From positions 62,001 through 126,000 of the forward strand of contig JAIXOU010000133.1 in the NCBI GenBank assembly GCA_027486585.1: a stretch of 64,000 nt of DNA, given 5' to 3'. The stretch comes from Verrucomicrobiaceae bacterium. GTDB taxonomy: Bacteria > Verrucomicrobiota > Verrucomicrobiia > Verrucomicrobiales > Verrucomicrobiaceae. The translations under genes were made by a program, and so were the position numbers. The notes below the pieces were generated by a model. The model did not search any database. It saw only the letters and a program-made list of their open reading frames with translations, and was not told where the DNA came from. Below, one piece after another: positions 60,730 to 64,000 of this stretch (its first letter is position 1; the number at the start of each line of letters is the position of its first letter).

Positions 60730-62496
60730 CTACGCGACTTTGGCCACGAGGTGTTCGGCGGCTTTGGCTGCTTGCTCGCGGAGTTCGGGGTTGAGGTTCT
60801 TTTGCTCGAACTCACGGCACCAGCCTTTGATCTCTAGCTCATTGAAGATCTTGCCGATGACACGGCGAAGCAGGCCCTTGAGATTGGGTAGTTCAACTTC
60901 CTGAAGGCTGCGGATAGCGGCCTCTTTGTAGGTTTCCAGCATGAGGGTGGATTTGTCATAGGCTCCAGTTTCCTCAGCCCAGCGGCGGATGGTGGGCTTA
61001 TCTGGAAGGCTAGTGGCGGTGCCGTTCCAAAGAGCTTCCATAGTGTCTTTGACCTCGTCTTTGCCGCGTTCCCGCAGCAGGGCTAGGATGATGCTGGGTC
61101 GGATGCTGACGTTGTTGTCAGCGGCGGAGTCGTCGCCTAGGTCATCGAGGTCATCTCGGATCTGGTAGGCGATGCCGAGATTCTCGCTGTAGCTGTGCAG
61201 GGCATCAGCCGTTTCGTCGAGTTGTCCGGCCATGGCGGCACCGATTTTCAGGGCAACTTCAAAGGCTGGAGCGGTCTTGCTGCGGAAGATTTCCAGGACT
61301 TGGGTATTGCTGAGTGCAACAGGGTGATTGTTCCAGAGGAGTTCAGCACCCTGGCCACGGCAGAGTTCGCGCTGACCTTCAGCGGCGACTTTGAGGCAAG
61401 CGCTGCGGATATGGCTGGCGCAGGTCATTTCTGCGAGCAGGCGATAGCCTTCACCGATGAGTAGATCGCCGACGTTTAAGGCGACGCCGACACCGTATTC
61501 GGAATGCAGGGTGGGCTCGCCATAACGTTCGGCGTCGTTGTCCTCAATGTCATCGTGAATGAGGGAGGCTTTATGGAAGGCTTCGACAGAAATCGCTGCG
61601 AGCTTGAGATCGTCTGAAATGGGCGCTTCTGGGTCTTCACGCAGAGCCTGATAAGCAGCGATGGTGAGGAAGGGGCGCCAGCGTTTACCAGCGCGGGCCA
61701 GCCAATCACGGCCGATCTGTTCAGTCTGGCAGGTAGGCTTGCCGAGAAGTTGATCCAGCGCTTCTGGGGTAAACCAAGTCTTCACCTCATCATGCAAAGC
61801 ATTCAGATTGAGGCGGCGGGTTTTGTCCTCGCTGGTCAGGTGGATGTAGTCCCAGACCCAATCGACATCGACCGTGGTGTCGATGCAGTCGTCCTGTAGC
61901 AAAGGTACAGCGACGGCAGGAATGGCCGCGGCTTCGATGTAGGGAAAGGTACGCTCTAAAACAGGCAGGCAAGAGATGCCGACGATGGCCTCGATCTTCC
62001 CGGTCTGGATCAGGGACATGACGATGGCGCTGCCCTCGGCGACGAGGACGGCATAACCAAGTTTTTCGGCTTCGTTTTGGAAATCCTGGATCGAGCAGAG
62101 CCCGCACTGTTTGCAAAGCAGGCCGAATTCATCAAAGGGGGCTGGGCATTTGCTTTCGATACGCAGGCACTTGGGCATGAGCAGGAGGCGTTTTTCAAAA
62201 GGCACGCTAGCCAGGGATTCACGCCAGGTTTCGTTGGCCAGGAGCACGCCTGTGTAGTCACGGTAGGCTTTGTCGATGCCGTTGAGCGCCATGATTTTCT
62301 CCGTGTGGATTTGGAGTTCGTCGATTGGCACCGGTGGCACCAGGCGGTGCTGCTCGGTGTATTCGCGGACGGCTTTCAGGACAAAATCGCGATCCGGTTT
62401 GGTCTGCGGAATGTTCTTTTTAGGCTGCCGGAAACGGCGCACTAATCCAGGGATGACAGGAGGCAGGGCGGCAGAGCGGACGGCGACAGTGGACAT
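60730..62496 (-). CDS. DUF116 - polyprenyl diphosphate synthase fusion
   Basis: A 588-aa two-domain protein. Residues about 85-215 match DUF116: LLLMPKCLR, KCPAPFDEFGLLCKQCGLCS, VAEGSAIV, and GISCLPVLERTFPYIEAAAI. The clustered cysteines suggest a metal or Fe-S site. Residues about 265-560 are a trans-prenyltransferase: GKRWRPFLTIAAYQALRED, first Asp motif LIHDDIEDND, second QIRDDLDDLGDD. The window also codes a stand-alone enzyme (48930), so this one may make a different chain length or a specialised isoprenoid. The fusion suggests a redox- or metal-dependent step tied to prenyl synthesis; the chemistry is unknown. Confidence 0.88.
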   Translation of the reverse strand: MSTVAVRSAALPPVIPGLVRRFRQPKKNIPQTKPDRDFVLKAVREYTEQHRLVPPVPIDELQIHTEKIMALNGIDKAYRDYTGVLLANETWRESLASVPFEKRLLLMPKCLRIESKCPAPFDEFGLLCKQCGLCSIQDFQNEAEKLGYAVLVAEGSAIVMSLIQTGKIEAIVGISCLPVLERTFPYIEAAAIPAVAVPLLQDDCIDTTVDVDWVWDYIHLTSEDKTRRLNLNALHDEVKTWFTPEALDQLLGKPTCQTEQIGRDWLARAGKRWRPFLTIAAYQALREDPEAPISDDLKLAAISVEAFHKASLIHDDIEDNDAERYGEPTLHSEYGVGVALNVGDLLIGEGYRLLAEMTCASHIRSACLKVAAEGQRELCRGQGAELLWNNHPVALSNTQVLEIFRSKTAPAFEVALKIGAAMAGQLDETADALHSYSENLGIAYQIRDDLDDLGDDSAADNNVSIRPSIILALLRERGKDEVKDTMEALWNGTATSLPDKPTIRRWAEETGAYDKSTLMLETYKEAAIRSLQEVELPNLKGLLRRVIGKIFNELEIKGWCREFEQKNLNPELREQAAKAAEHLVAKVA

Positions 62497-62621
62497 GAAA
62501 TGGGAAACAAAAAGATATGATGAACAAAGCCGACAAAAAGACAGAACGGCTCTCCTGTAACCGTGTCACATAGACTTAGTCTTGCAAGGATTGCACAGAA
62601 CTGGACAAAAATGGCGGATTA

Positions 62622-63743
62622 TTAGACGACGGTGCCCTTACTGCCGTTCTTTTTCTTCTTGGGCTTGGCGTTTTCGCCAGGAATACCTTCGTCTTGGAGG
62701 ATAGTATCCTGGGGAAGTGGCGCTGACTCACTGTCGATTTTGGGCTGGGGCTCGCTGTAGGGGCTTTCTTTTTGATAGAGCTTCAGGCGGCCGGTGAACT
62801 CAGCTTCGAGGGTTTTACGCTCTTCGGCAGGAATGTCTTTGTCCTCGGCCAAAAGGGAGAGGGATTTTTTCTGCCAGAGGATGGCTTCAAAAAATTCACC
62901 ATTGCGGGCAAAGCAGGCAGCTTTGGTATCGATCATTTCGTAGCGCTGATCTTCACCGGACTCGTCCATGATACGGAGGGCGCGCGCAGCAAACTGCACG
63001 GCTTGCTCCCCATTTTGCAGGCTTTCATCGGGGCAGGTAGCTAGAAACCAAGCCAAGTTGTTGGCCGACCATGGGTCATCGCTTTTCGCCGCGCGCTGAT
63101 ACCACGCTCCAGCCCGGCGATAGTCAAGCGGCACGCCATTACCAGTGTAATACAGATTGGCTAACTTACCCATGGCCATCACATGATCCTGCTGGGCCGC
63201 GCGCAGATAATAGAGCGCCGCTTTGCTGACGTTTTTCTCCACTCCGACACCACGCTCGAGCTTCGCCGCAAGGGCCGTTTGGGATTGGGCGTGATTCTGA
63301 TCGGCTGCCTTTTGCAACCACTCAGTGGCTTTGGCGGGGTCTTGCTTGATGCCGCGACCGAGGTCGAAGGCCATGGCCACTGCGAATTGGGCCGGGGCAA
63401 AGCCGTTATCAGCTGATTTACGATACCAATCGACAGCCTTGGATTCGTCCTTTTTGACGCCAACTCCATCTTCATAGAGTGAACCCATGACAAATTGCGC
63501 CCGCAGGTGCTTTTGATTCGCGGCTTTCTCCATCCACATAAGGCCAGTGGATTCGTCTTTTTTCATGTCTTCTCCAGTGATCAGACGCAGGCCTAGTTCA
63601 AACTGCGCATCGGCATCACCCCGCTTGGCCAAGGATTCTAATTCGGAGACATTAAATCGCGGGCCGCCCTGGGCTCTGATGAAGGGAGCATTGAGGCCAA
63701 AGAGAAGCAGAAAAGTAAGCAAGGCAAAAGGCAGACGTGTCAT
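62622..63743 (-). CDS. exported Sel1-like repeat protein
   Basis: A 373-aa protein with signal peptide LPFALLTFLLLFGLNAPFIRA and five Sel1-like repeats (about residues 40-220), e.g. AQFELGLRLITGEDMKKDES, AQFVMGSLYEDGVGVKKDES, AQFAVAMAFDLGRGIKQDPA. Two TPR-like units follow (NNLAWFLATCP, IDTKAACFARNGEFFEAILW). A Lys-rich tail (KPKKKKNGSKG) ends the protein. Such repeats mediate protein-protein contacts, here presumably in the periplasm or at the outer membrane. The partner is unknown. Confidence 0.88.
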   Translation of the reverse strand: MTRLPFALLTFLLLFGLNAPFIRAQGGPRFNVSELESLAKRGDADAQFELGLRLITGEDMKKDESTGLMWMEKAANQKHLRAQFVMGSLYEDGVGVKKDESKAVDWYRKSADNGFAPAQFAVAMAFDLGRGIKQDPAKATEWLQKAADQNHAQSQTALAAKLERGVGVEKNVSKAALYYLRAAQQDHVMAMGKLANLYYTGNGVPLDYRRAGAWYQRAAKSDDPWSANNLAWFLATCPDESLQNGEQAVQFAARALRIMDESGEDQRYEMIDTKAACFARNGEFFEAILWQKKSLSLLAEDKDIPAEERKTLEAEFTGRLKLYQKESPYSEPQPKIDSESAPLPQDTILQDEGIPGENAKPKKKKNGSKGTVV

Positions 63744-63816
63744 ACGAGGTAAAGTTACGTTTGAAGATGCCGGTATCAGACTGTCAAAGCGGCAGAAAGC
63801 TCAATTTAGCTATGTT

Positions 63817-64000
63817 TTATCGCGACCAGCGAGCTCCAGAGCCGAGAGCCACCTTCCAGCCTCTGAGATGCATAAAAGAGTAATCGGTCTTGCCAATAGC
63901 ACCCACCATGGGAGAGCCAGTGGCGCTTTTCCAGGCTTTGCTCATGCTTTCACCCGTGTGGCAGCCCCAGCTCTGGCAGTAGGCTTTGCGGGCAAAGGCA
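63817..64000 (-). CDS. 3' end of an unrecognised gene, cut by the window edge
   Basis: An open minus-strand frame enters from the right edge and stops at 63817 (TAA). The last 61 residues include AFARKAYCQSWGCHTGESMS, GSPMVGAIGKTDYSFMHLRG and end GSGARWSR. Codon use and composition look coding. A CxxxxC pair and several Trp are present, but no family is recognised. The start lies outside the window, so length and localisation are unknown. Confidence 0.6.
   Translation of the reverse strand, partial: AFARKAYCQSWGCHTGESMSKAWKSATGSPMVGAIGKTDYSFMHLRGWKVALGSGARWSR

Overview
The window looks like a chromosomal segment from a Verrucomicrobiota bacterium, probably near Prosthecobacter/Verrucomicrobium. 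This is inferred from gene content: paired DUF1592/DUF1552 'planctomycete-type' cytochrome and Tat-exported proteins, a formylglycine sulfatase, a PEP-CTERM remnant, giant choice-of-anchor-D and beta-strand-repeat surface proteins, LuxR-type single-domain regulators and a non-canonical ECF sigma factor. Most start codons lack a clear Shine-Dalgarno sequence; the AGGAGG before the LuxR gene at 6485 is an exception. No rRNA, CRISPR array, complete insertion sequence or prophage was seen.

Layout. 1-5.6 kb: 3' part of glgB, recG, a small membrane protein bracketed by two copies of a 55-bp hairpin repeat, and a thymidine phosphorylase. 5.6-13.8 kb: two LuxR-type regulators, a PEP-CTERM gene remnant, a polysaccharide deacetylase lipoprotein, a dynamin-like GTPase, mannose-1-phosphate guanylyltransferase, two small envelope proteins, a zinc-type dehydrogenase and an ECF sigma factor. 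13.8-19.4 kb is accessory: two tandem paralogues (422 and 427 aa) of no family I recognise, a frameshifted nucleotidyltransferase with its small partner, a decayed fragment of the dehydrogenase, and a LuxR-type regulator. 19.5-26.4 kb is one 2299-aa mosaic surface protein, followed tail to tail by a HUMPS/OMPDC decarboxylase. 27.2-35.9 kb is a mirrored cluster DUF1592 - DUF1552 - LRR - DUF1552 - DUF1592, invaded by an S23-type four-helix-bundle gene enclosed in 30-bp inverted repeats. A second hairpin insert lies in frame inside the first DUF1592 gene.

35.9-44.4 kb: a GntR/UTRA regulator divergent from deoC with a perfect 36-bp palindrome over the deoC promoter; an overlapping SBP - permease - ATPase - nuclease operon; hflK-hflC. 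44.5-50.3 kb: a di-heme DUF1111 oxidoreductase, queF-queC, a GT39-like membrane protein, a short-chain prenyl diphosphate synthase, a GIY-YIG protein and the initiator tRNA-Met. 50.5-57.4 kb: a 1542-aa beta-strand-repeat surface protein sharing its C-terminal module with the 2299-aa protein, a sulfatase whose start codon lies in a hairpin, and a HAD hydrolase. 57.4-64 kb: an exonuclease-DNA ligase fusion, a small exported protein, a DUF116-prenyl synthase fusion, a Sel1-repeat protein and the 3' end of a further gene.

The strongest candidates for something undescribed are: the S23 gene in inverted repeats as a small insertion element, with related iterated-word hairpins elsewhere in the window; the shared C-terminal module of the two giant surface proteins; the unknown tandem paralogues; and the two domain fusions (MBL exonuclease-ligase, DUF116-prenyl synthase). 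No database search was possible, so all family names rest on motifs and recall.
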